Source of the DNA: Dictyocoela muelleri | Lineage: Eukaryota > Microsporidia | Direction of reading: 5' to 3' | NCBI GenBank assembly: GCA_016256075.1 | Contig: SDVU01000274.1 | Coordinates: 1 to 16,153, forward strand | DNA length: 16,153 nt | In this document: positions 8,439 through 16,040 of the stretch, in pieces | Position numbering within the stretch: the stretch's first letter is position 1 | How the letters are laid out: the number at the start of each line of letters is the position of its first letter | Made by a program: the position numbers and the translations under genes | The notes under the pieces: model-generated | What the model saw: only the letters and a program-made list of their open reading frames with translations | The model's database searches: none | What the model was told of the DNA's origin: nothing

Positions 8439-9456
8439 ATAAATTTGTAAAAACATTTGGTAAAAGCGGTTTGGGCTTTTACAAAAAAAACTTTAATCAT
8501 ACCCATATGGATAAATATGAAAATATTAATGATAATAATTTGAATGATATATTGCGGAATATAATTGATTTCATAGATTTTCTCTTCTCAAAAGCTATAT
8601 TAAAAAAAGAGAAAAATGCACTTTATGTAAAAAGGCATTAAAAATGTGTGTGAATGAAACAATTTAAAGCAGTTTAAATAGATTATACAATCGTAAATGC
8701 CAATTTAATCCTACTTTTTACTAAAGGGTAGCATATTTGAGTCTATTCGCTGCGATTTACGTAAAATTATTATGTTATATATAAAACATCAAAAGGTAAA
8801 TCTAAAAAAAATTTGGATGATATTGGCATAGGTAAAGATGCCTAAAATACAATAAGGTGTCTTTTATGGAATAAATTGTCTGGTCTGTCTAAGCGTAGAA
8901 TAAGAGGCGTTGATAAAACGGCGAATTTGGCGAATATTATATAACCAAAAAAAATACAATAAGGGGCGAAATGTCAGAAAAGTTTGGGTATTGATGGAAT
9001 CTTCATAGAAGATAAATCAGTGTTCTTTCATGTTTCTACGAAACGAAATGCTAAACGTCTAGAAGATATTGTTTATCGCAATGTTAGAAATGGCACGTAT
9101 ATTATAACTGATTATTGGCGTGGTTATCATAATTTGAGCAGATTAGGGATTTTCACAACGATTGAATCATTCACGGAATTTTGTGGATCATATGGATCGT
9201 GAAACTCACACTCAAAACATTAAAAACACCTGGAGACACTTAAAGAAGTACTTAAAAAGTCGAGTAAATAACATTATTAAAAATCTAAAATTTTATATAA
9301 ATGAATATTTATTCTTGAAGAAAAGTAGTAACAAATTCTATGCTGTTTTAAAATTATTTTTATTAAAATAAACTCATTACTTTCTTGTCTCTTTCCATTT
9401 AAGTTTTTTTTGTAAAAGCCCAAACCGCTTTATACCAAATATTTTAACAGATTCAT
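8439..9456 (+). mobile_element. Second Merlin-type DNA transposon, about 1.0 kb
   Basis: Inverted repeats of about 55 bp lie at 8439-8493 and 9401-9456. Core blocks are AAAGCGGTTTGGGCTTTTAC on the left (8462-8481) and its exact inverse on the right, followed on the inner side by a run of A and CTT. Outside the core the pairing continues more loosely (CATTTGGTA against TACCAAATA). The interior holds a plus-strand transposase relic. I could not find a convincing 8-bp target duplication, because the outermost bases have diverged. It inserted into fold-back B. Confidence 0.75.
8507..9371 (+). pseudogene. Merlin (ISXO2-like) transposase, second copy, decayed
   Basis: The probable start is the ATG at 8507 (MDKYENINDNNLND). 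KCTLCKKALKMC (about 8617-8650) is a zinc-ribbon Cys pair in a shifted frame. GSIFESIRCDLRKIIMLYIK (about 8727-8790) matches the family's helix after the ribbon. GVDKTANLAN (about 8909-8938) stands where IDET..GKRKY is usual, so the first aspartate is kept in a worn block. From 8984 the frame is open: GIFIEDKSVFFHVSTKRNAK, then GTYIITDYWRGYHNLSRLG with the second aspartate (about 9095-9145). A frame change near 9165 leads to NFVDHMDRETHTQNIKNTW (about 9175-9230), where the usual glutamate after NI reads lysine. The tail ends at TAA 9369-9371. It is inactive. It differs from the copy at 4745-5550 in sequence and in terminal repeats, so the two are separate families. Confidence 0.85.
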
Positions 9457-9861
9457 AGAAGATCCGAAAAAAATTGTACGATTATTTATTTTTTAACTCT
9501 TTTTAACCCCTACTATCTACCCTTATTTATACCCGTATATCTTTACATTTTTTAAAATTTCTTATTCCGTCATTATTTTCGAACCGGCTTCGCGTCAACT
9601 CGCCTTTTTAAAAATGCATCAACTCGCCACAGATTTTTTGCAAAAAAAATGGTCTTTACATAAAATATAAAATTATTAATAGTCATCAGGGATGACTGTC
9701 GGTGACATATCAATTTTTAAAGAGCATTGTAAGTCCATACGCTCTGATTGTGAAACATCGGTAATGTGAACTCACCTTATGACAATATATCTCGACACGT
9801 CGCCAATCAAAATCTTTATACATTACATTCTTTCATCTTGATAAGAATATACGACACTACT

Positions 9862-10060
9862 AAGCTACCCATAAGTCCGATATATATATGTATATGCTAT
9901 TTCTTTATCAATTACTGGCAAGATTCAAGTAATTAGAGACTAATTCATATATTTTAAATCCTCTGTTTATTGCCGAGATGCGTGTCGCACCCTTCACTAC
10001 ACCTAAAGGATCACTCTTATTTCATTTTCATATTTGACTAAGTGTTAATCAGTTATAACT
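9862..10060 (+). repeat. Dispersed repeat Y, copy 2
   Basis: It is homologous to 6937-7136, with the blocks TGCCGAGATGCG (9971-9982) and TTGACTAAGTGTTAATCAGTTATAA best kept. Here it lies inside the 9592-10339 element, whereas copy 1 has no such ends around it. Confidence 0.6.
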
Positions 10061-10136
10061 CATCTTACAACTGTATATTTTTATATAGTTCTATATTTAT
10101 TGACCGCATAATTTTAATGTAATTTATTTAAAAAAG

Positions 10137-10230
10137 TTATGTCACAGAGATTCGAACCAGATGCTTTAATGTTACATTAAAGAGTGTTAAACGCAGAGCT
10201 TTATGTATTAATTATACATTAATAAATAAC
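10137..10230 (-). pseudogene. tRNA-like relic with B-box
   Basis: On the minus strand GGTTCGAATCTCTG (10146-10159) matches the tRNA T-arm and RNA polymerase III B-box. Upstream TAAAGCTCTGCGTTTAACA resembles a D-arm end and a 5' anticodon half, and CTTTAATG-TAA-CATTAAAG is a perfect 8-bp hairpin. GTTAT at the 5' side can pair with ATAAC at the 3' side. However, the T-stem and one anticodon stem do not pair, so this is not a working tRNA. It may be a pseudogene or part of a tRNA-derived SINE. Confidence 0.3.
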
Positions 10231-11054
10231 ATTTTTCCAAAAAAACTCTATGGCGAGTTGAAGCATTTTTAAAGTGGCGAATTGACACAATTTTAAAATG
10301 GCGAGTTGATGCATTTTTTAAAGGCGATTTGATGCCGCCACATTTTTAAACCTTATTTGTAACTCGTATATCTTTGCTTTTTTAACACATCGTATTCAAC
10401 CCTTATTTTTGAACCCTTATTTTTTAGCCAATGTTATTTTAACCTGTATTTTTTACCTGTATTTTAACACGTATTTTTTAAGCCTTATTTTTAAACCCCT
10501 TATTAAACCCCTTTTTAAACCCTTTTTTTAAACCCTATTTTTCAACCCCGATTTTTCAACACATTTTTCAACCCCTATTTTAACCGTATATCTTAGCTAT
10601 TATTTTTTAACACTTCTTATTTAACACTTATTATTTAACCCTTATTTTGAATCCTTATTTTTTAGCCCCGATTTTTACCCTAATTTTTTACCTCGATTTT
10701 TTAACATCTAGTTTTTAACCTTTATTTTTAAACCATTATTTTTAAACCCCTATTTTTAAACCATTATTTTTAAACTATTATTTTTTATTCCCTATTTTTT
10801 AAACCTTATTTTTTTACAAACGTTACAAAATAAGGTTAAAAAATAATGGTTAAAAAATAATGTTAAAATATAATGGTTAAAAAATAAGAAATAAAATTAA
10901 TGTTTAAAAATAAAGGTTAAAAAATGGGGAGTCTAAAAAAAGTTTTAAAAAATACGGGATAAAAAATAGGTGTTAAAAAATATGGGTTAAAAAATGTGGG
11001 TTTAAAAATACGGGTTCAAAATACAGGTTGAAAAACAGGTTCTCACCCGGGTTT

Positions 11055-11191
11055 CAGACCCCCCTAAAAAATAGGAAAAGTTTATTCATAAGAGAAGAGG
11101 TAGTGATTCTTATTTGAAATAAGCTTATTTCAAATAAGAATCATTACCTCTTCTCTTATGAATAAACTTTTCCTATTTTTTAGGGGGTCTG
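11055..11191. repeat. Near-perfect 137-bp hairpin related to the Merlin end palindromes
   Basis: The left arm from CAGACCCCCC (11055) is the reverse complement of the right arm ending GGGGGTCTG (11191). The arms are 69 and 68 bp with one base missing and one substitution, and meet at AAGCTT (11121-11126). The segment TTCTTATTTGAAATAAGC near the axis and ATTCATAAGAG further out match the palindromic ends of the Merlin at 4369-5941. GGTTCTC, the tip of that Merlin, lies 17 bp to the left (11038-11044) without a partner on the right. The near identity of the arms implies recent formation or correction. Confidence 0.9.
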
Positions 11192-11270
11192 AAGATAGCT
11201 AACTTAACTTGAGTTTATAAATTTTAAAAAAAAATGCTTTCAAAAAGTGCCTGTGATTTTGAGAATACAG

Positions 11271-11620
11271 TCCTTTGCATTATTATATTCACCTCCTTGC
11301 ATTATTATATTCACCCCTTGCATTATTATATTCACCTCCTTGCATTATTATATTCACCTCCTTGCATTATTATATTCACCTCCTTGCATTATTATATTCA
11401 GCTCCTTGCATTATTATATTTCCCTCCTTGCATTATTATATCCCCCTCCTTGCATTATTATATTCACACCTTGGTTTATTATTTTTTTCCCTGCATTTAT
11501 ATTTTTTCCCCGTGCATTACAGTCCTTTTCTATAGTACCCTCTTTCCATTATTATAGTCCCCTCGTTGCATTATTATAGCCACTTCGCAGCATTATTATA
11601 GTCACTTCTCTGCATTATAA
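11271..11620 (+). repeat. 22-bp satellite, left arm of C
   Basis: About fifteen units of TTGCATTATTATATTCACCTCC; the first nine are nearly identical and the later ones degenerate. Because 22 is not a multiple of three, all three frames stay open for about 100 codons with a 22-residue period (HYYIHLLALLYSPPC-like), but there is no start context or other sign of a protein. These frames should not be annotated as genes. Confidence 0.9.
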
Positions 11621-11799
11621 CAGTCCAATTACAGCTGTTTTCGTAGTTATGACCCATTTTTTAAGCTATTTACTTTTTTGTTGGTATAGAATAAATTCTT
11701 TCAGAATTATAGACCCCTTTTTTTATAGAGCTGAGACAAATTTTGCGAGAGTTATAGATTATCTTCTAAAATTCGTCTCGATTAATTAATTTTTCATTT

Positions 11800-12840
11800 C
11801 TTATTCTTTTAAACCTTATTTTACAACCCATATTTTCTACTCATTTTTTTAACACTTATTTTTTTTACCCTCGATTTTTAAACCTTATTTTTTCCATTAT
11901 TTTTTAACTTTTATTTTTTAACCCTTATATTAACCCATCTTTTAACCTTCATCTTTTAACCTCTATTTTTTCCATTATTTTTAACCCTCCCTATTTTCCA
12001 ATCCTTATTTTTCCCATAATTTTTTAACACTATTTTTTCTATAATTTTTTTACCCCTAGTTTTACCTCTAGTTTTAACCCTAGTTTTACACCTATTTTTT
12101 ACCCATATTATTTATTCCGATTTTTACTCCTATTTATAAACTTATTTTTTTTCCATAATTTTTACGCCCATTTTTCCATAATTTTTACCCCATATTTTTT
12201 CATAATTTTAAGCCCTATTTTAACCCCTATTTACTCATCTTTTTTTGCTCCAATTTATACCTCTATTTTTTACTTCTATTTTATACTCCTTATTTTATTC
12301 ACTTTTTATTAACCCTTATATAATAACCTCTATTTTTACCCCTCATTTTATTACCCTCATTTTTAATTTTTTTAAACCCTTGTTAAAAAAATAAAGGGTA
12401 TAAAATAGAAGTAAAAAATAGGGGTTAAAAATATAGGTTTAAATAGGGGTTAAATGATTATTAAAAAATAGGGTTAAAAAATTATGGAAAAAATTGGGGG
12501 TTAAAAATTTATGTAAAAAAAATAAGGGTTAACAAATAGAAGTAAAAATCGGAATAAATAATATGAATAAAAAAATATGGGTAAAAAAATTATGGAAAAA
12601 ATAGGGTTAAAAAATTATGGAGAAAAATAAGGATTGAAAAATAGGGGTTAAAATAATAAAAAAAGGGTTAAAAGATGAAGGTTAAAAGATGGGTTAATAT
12701 AAGGTTTAAAAAAATAAAAGTTAAAAAATAATGGAAAAAAAGGTTTAAAGTCGGGGGTAAAAAAAATAAGGGTTAAAAAAATGAGTAGAAAAATATGGGT
12801 TGTAAAATAAGTTTTAAAAGAATAAGGGATGGAATATTAA
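11800..12840. repeat. Inverted AT-rich arms of C, axis near 12385
   Basis: The left arm is a degenerate array of (A/T)TTTTTAACCC and TTTTTCCATAAT units; the right arm reads as its reverse complement. The order of distinctive variants is mirrored. For example CAACCCATATTTTCTACTCA (11827-11846) faces TGAGTAGAAAAATATGGGTT (12783-12802), and CCGATTTTTACT near 12118 faces AGTAAAAATCGG near 12541. This is one inverted duplication, not two independent arrays. Confidence 0.8.
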
Positions 12841-13004
12841 TTAATCGAGCGAATTTTAGCAGATAATCTATAACTCTCGCAAAATTTGTCTACAGCTCTA
12901 TAAAAAGGGGTCTATAAGTTTGGAAGAAATCAGTCTATAGCATGGGAAAAAGGTCAATAGTTTGAAAAAATGGGTCATAAGTACGAAAACAGCTGTAATT
13001 GGAC

Positions 13005-13321
13005 TGTTATAATGCAAATAAGGGACTATAATAATGCAGCGAAAGGACTATAATAATGCAACGAGGGAACCATACTAATGCAACTAGGGGACTTTAGAAA
13101 AGAACTGTAATGCATGGAGGAAAAAATAGAAATGCAGGGAAATAAAAATAATAATCCAAGGAGGTGAATATAAAAATTCAAGAAAGGGAATATAATAATG
13201 CAAGGTGGGGAAAAATAATAATGCAAGGTGGTGAATATAATAATGCAAGGTGGTGAATATAATAATGTAAGGTGGTGAATATAATAATGCAAGGTGAGGA
13301 ATATAATAATGCAAAGGACTG
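13005..13321 (-). repeat. 22-bp satellite, right arm of C
   Basis: About fourteen units of the same satellite in inverse orientation (GGTGGTGAATATAATAATGCAA), again cleanest at the outer edge (13205-13315). Open frames on the minus strand across it (13026-13392) come from the repeat. Confidence 0.9.
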
Positions 13322-13323
13322 TA

Positions 13324-13984
13324 AATGATAAAAAATTTATTTATGTTTTTAAAGCTATCTTTTTGAATTTGAAGCATGCATTTATTAAACATAAAACTAT
13401 TCTGTTTTTTTCAAAAAAAACGTATAATTCTATGCTAATTTAATGTTAAAAAAGAAGAGGTAATTTAAAAGTCGATAAAATATAAATGTTTTTTTTGAAT
13501 AAAACAGATTAATTTTATGTCTTGGAATCTAAAATATCTAAGTTTTTTATATTTTAATCACGCTTTTTTTCCCAATAATTGTTTTTTTTACACTTATCTC
13601 CTAAAAGTGGAAAAAATCCATAGAAAGTATAAAGAAAATTTTGTACTACACCCTTAAAAATTTTAGACACAATTAAGATGAGTGCAATTTACATTTATTT
13701 TATGCAGTCATAATATTATAAAAAATATGTTGGAGTTGATCAGGTGTGAGATATGATTCGGCCTTCGACAATAAATAATAAGATTTTATTACAAATAATT
13801 ATTGAAAATTAACAAATTCAAACCAAGAATAAAAATATGATACTATAAGTTTAATATAATCAACTAATGTGGTGTAAATTTACGAAAACAGACCAATGAA
13901 ATCGTGGAAAAGTGACAAATAATTTTTTTTATTTACAACATATTTTTGACCAGCTTATAAAATATATACCAAATTTAAAAGTGT
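13324..13984. other. AT-rich stretch without recognisable features
   Basis: No open frame, RNA gene or repeat stands out on either strand. A slightly less AT-rich patch at 13733-13770 (GTTGATCAGGTGTGAGAT and ATTCGGCCTTCGACA) has no partner in the window. Confidence 0.6.
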
Positions 13985-14490
13985 TTATTATAAGAATGCA
14001 GATAAAATTATAAGGGTACAGACAAAATTATAAGGGCGACCGGAAGAAATTAACATTAATATATTTGCTCAGCAGTAAAATTCATATTAGTTACTAAAAT
14101 AAAAAAATCTTAATAACAGACTTATAATTTCTCCTCATTACCTACAAAATGCTTTTTGTTTTTATGTTTCCCTTCTACACCCATAATTCAGCATATACCT
14201 ACATAATTTCCTTTCCATTATTATAATTTTGTCTTCAACTCTCATTATTTTTCCCTAACTCTTATAATTTTTTTCCAATTTTATAATTTATCTCTATCTC
14301 TTATAATTTCTCTCTGCTCTTACAATTTATCTTCGCTCTTGTATGAAATTTTTGCAATCTTAATCTGTCATTGATGTGATCAACAGCAAAATTCATATTA
14401 TATGGTATAAAAGTAACAATTTTCCCATATCATTCCTATATAATTTTCCATACAACCTTATAATTTCCTATATGTCATTATAATTAACAC
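13985..14490. repeat. Degenerate array of TTATAATTTCTCTCTGCTC units with a short inverted left arm
   Basis: Units of 18-22 bp built on (C)TTATAATTT run from about 14120 to 14345 and again at 14430-14490. Three inverse units (AAAATTATAAGGGTACAGAC type) stand at 13985-14040. A direct repeat, AAAATTCATATTA with flanks, occurs at 14077 and 14387. The layout resembles the fold-back elements but is much more decayed. Confidence 0.55.
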
Positions 14491-14599
14491 TTGCCACCAT
14501 TTGAGTATTTTTTTCATATTTTATTTTAAAACTAATTTATTAATGAAAAAATATTTATATTGTTGATGTTTATTATTTATTATTACTGGTAAGCTAGAC

Positions 14600-14720
14600 C
14601 AGTGGTCGGCAAACTTTTTAGTGAATAGCCAAATATTAATATTTCAACATTTTATAAAAAAATAAAAGCAAGATGCTATTTTTTGACATATTTTATTATA
14701 TTGAAAAAATGATTATTAAA
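14600..14720 (+). mobile_element. Truncated hAT-type transposon end
   Basis: CAGTGGTCGGCAAACTTTTT (14600-14619), followed by GTGAATAGCCAAATATTAA, has the form of the 5' terminal repeat of a widespread animal hAT group (CAGTGGTCGGCAAAC). No matching inverted end is present to the right within the window, so only one end is kept. The right limit given is a guess. Confidence 0.6.
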
Positions 14721-15015
14721 TTTTCATTTTTACGCACTATTAAATTCCATTTCTTTGAAAGTTTATATAAATGCGATATATAATTTGTTGTATTGAACTT
14801 AATTAAAATTTATAAGTTCTAATCAATGAGTCGATTTATAAGTTTACTCTTGATCATGTTCATGCTTAAAAAATATAGTTCATATATAGAAACAAAAAGG
14901 AAGGAACAGTAAATGTGAGATTTTAAATCAACGTAAGGTTCGAAGTGTCATCTAGAGAGTTTATAATGATAAAAAGAAGATACATTATGGTATAGTCAAC
15001 TTTATTTATCTAACC

Positions 15016-15414
15016 CAGTGTTTCCCAACGTGGGCCTACGCTCCGCTTGGGGGTAATTTGGATTTCCAGGGGGTTGGATTTTAGTGGGGGATTTGAATTT
15101 TTAAGAAGGAGGTTCTATCAGAATTTTCATGAATTTATGGCTTAAACTTACAAAGTTTTAACCTAAAATGTAATCAACCTGTAATAAAAATCAGATTTAA
15201 TCTTCTCATTAAATAAAATTTTATTTTTTATCAATTAATTACCTAAATCAATGAAAATAATAATCATTTTTTGTTAAATACCTAATGTTTTGCATAAGGG
15301 GAGAAGCACTTTTTTACGGCTAGTGGGGACAAATAATTTTTTTTTCGGCTGAGTGTGTGGGGGAAACCTTTTTTTGGGCTAGGGGCATGAGCTAAAAAAG
15401 GTTGGGAAACACTG
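15016..15414. mobile_element. Non-autonomous hAT element (MITE), 399 bp
   Basis: CAGTGTTTCCCAAC (15016-15029) is the exact inverse of GTTGGGAAACACTG (15401-15414), a classic hAT terminal repeat. The eight bases outside are ATCTAACC on the left and ATTTAAAC on the right, six of eight identical, which fits a decayed 8-bp hAT target duplication. The interior is G-rich on the plus strand near both ends (GGGGGTAATTTGG, GTGTGTGGGGGAAACC) and encodes nothing. Left and right interiors share GGGG and TTTTT blocks, as in many hAT MITEs. Confidence 0.85.
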
Positions 15415-15909
15415 ATTTAAACCCTACTTTTAGATTTTCATTAGTAAAAAAATATTTTAAAAAAAAATATTAAATTAAAAAATAAAAGAGCGTTTCTTTT
15501 CGTTTTTTCGGGTATATATTCTAATAAGTATAGTAATAATTTTTTTTTCCTGCTTTTTGGATGGATGCGGGTTTTAAATCCTGTCTAATTTCTTTCAATT
15601 TATTTTGTAATAACTTTCGTAACCGTATCTTTAAAATCTTTTAATTGATTATCAGATAAATGTGCTGTAAAATATTTTGAAATACGTATTATTTTTCAAA
15701 AAACTATATATATAGTTGTATTTTTTTAAACTAATTTCTTTAAAATTTCAGTTAAGTTCACTTTTTTGCTTCATTTATAAATATCAGTTCAGGCTCTTTT
15801 TTTACTTGTTCTCTATTTCAAACCGATATCCATGCCGATTTGACCCGATTAACTTCATTATACTTTCAAGGACTAAATTTAGACTCTAATATTTTAAAGA
15901 TAATATTAT
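15415..15909. other. AT-rich stretch without a confirmed gene
   Basis: On the minus strand, about 15602-15668 reads AHLSDNQLKDFKDTVTKVI in one open frame, which has a protein-like look. It ends at stops within 25 codons and I cannot link it to a family. GGGTTTTAAATCCTG at 15569-15583 is faintly B-box-like. Otherwise nothing is seen. Confidence 0.4.
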
Positions 15910-15930
15910 GTCGCGCGCGTAGCGCGCGAC
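15910..15930. repeat. GC-rich perfect hairpin
   Basis: GTCGCGCGC, loop GTA, GCGCGCGAC: a perfect 9-bp stem made almost wholly of CG steps in a region that is otherwise strongly AT-rich. AACGCGACC follows 12 bp later. It could be the folded end of a mobile element or a GC-rich regulatory hairpin. Confidence 0.85.
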
Positions 15931-15967
15931 CTATGCATACAACGCGACCAGTCAAAAAAATTAAAAA

Positions 15968-16040
15968 AAATACACCTCGGGAATGGAACTTTTTAAATTA
16001 AAAAAGTCTGATTTAGTTACCACTGAGCTATAATCATATA
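15968..16040 (-). pseudogene. tRNA-Lys-like relic or SINE head
   Basis: On the minus strand TATAGCTCAGTGGTAACTAA (16013-16032) is a close match to the tRNA D-arm and polymerase III A-box. ATCAGACTTTTTTAAT resembles the anticodon arm of tRNA-Lys(UUU), and GTTCCATTCCCGAGG (15976-15990) resembles a T-arm with a changed loop. The D, anticodon and T stems no longer pair properly and the acceptor ends match poorly, so it is not functional. A tRNA-Lys pseudogene or a tRNA-derived SINE is most likely. Confidence 0.45.

Larger units (their letters stand above)
9592..10339. mobile_element. 748-bp non-autonomous element with iterated inverted ends
   Basis: The left end reads TCAACTCGCC, a short A/T run, then ATGCATCAACTCGCCA (9595-9629). 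The right end carries three to four tandem copies of the inverse, GGCGAGTTGATGCATTTTTTA and variants (10251-10333). The two outer tips both reach a GCC-G/C motif (GCTTCGCG against GATGCCGCC). The interior has no usable frame; it holds repeat Y copy 2 and a tRNA-like stretch. AACCC-type units of fold-back B flank both sides (9522-9556 resembles 10351-10388). Confidence 0.55.
8320..11038. mobile_element. Fold-back element B (approximate bounds), broken up by two insertions
   Basis: Units of CAAACTTAAAAACACATTTTT type (8345-8435) correspond to the outer left-arm units of element A. After an inserted Merlin (8439-9456) come AACCCTTATTTTTA-like units (9465-9575), a second insertion (9592-10339), more such units (10340-10815), an axis near 10818, and the inverse units GGTTAAAAAATAATGG (10826-11038). 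The right arm is cut short at GGTTCTC (11038-11044), next to a hairpin. Base order around the axis is mirrored for at least 100 bp each way. Confidence 0.55.
11268..13321. mobile_element. Fold-back element C, 2,054 bp, with CAGTCC tips and flanking TA
   Basis: The element starts CAGTCCTTTGCATTATTATA and ends with the inverse, closing GGACTG at 13321. TA stands directly outside both tips (11266-11267 and 13322-13323), as expected for the Tc1/mariner superfamily. From outside in, each arm has a 22-bp satellite, a unique block (ATTACAGCTGTTTTCGTA at 11629-11647; its inverse near 12985-13003), GACCC-type units, a module with GCGAGAGTTATAGATTAT (11736-11753; inverse near 12864-12881), and long AACCCTATTTTT-type arrays meeting near 12385. 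The arms match in order almost throughout. No transposase is present, so it would depend on one supplied in trans. Confidence 0.8.

Noticed and set aside
10137-10230. Functional tRNA
   Set aside because: The B-box is good, but the T-stem and anticodon stem do not pair; kept only as a tRNA-like relic.
11234-11579. Overlapping 86-110-residue plus-strand frames
   Set aside because: They arise from a 22-bp satellite open in all three phases; the peptides repeat every 22 residues and show no domain.
11271-11620. CRISPR-like array
   Set aside because: The units follow each other directly with no spacers, the context is eukaryotic transposon DNA, and no cas genes are present.
10340-12840. Telomere-like repeats (AACCCT resemblance)
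   Set aside because: Unit length and sequence vary from copy to copy, long T runs separate the AACCC motifs, and the arrays are internal and palindromic.
13026-13392. Minus-strand frames of 88 and 102 residues
   Set aside because: Same satellite in inverse orientation on the other arm of fold-back C.
15602-15668. Short minus-strand coding-looking stretch (LSDNQLKDFKDTVTKVI)
   Set aside because: Only about 25 codons between stops and no family that I can name with confidence; noted in the region entry only.
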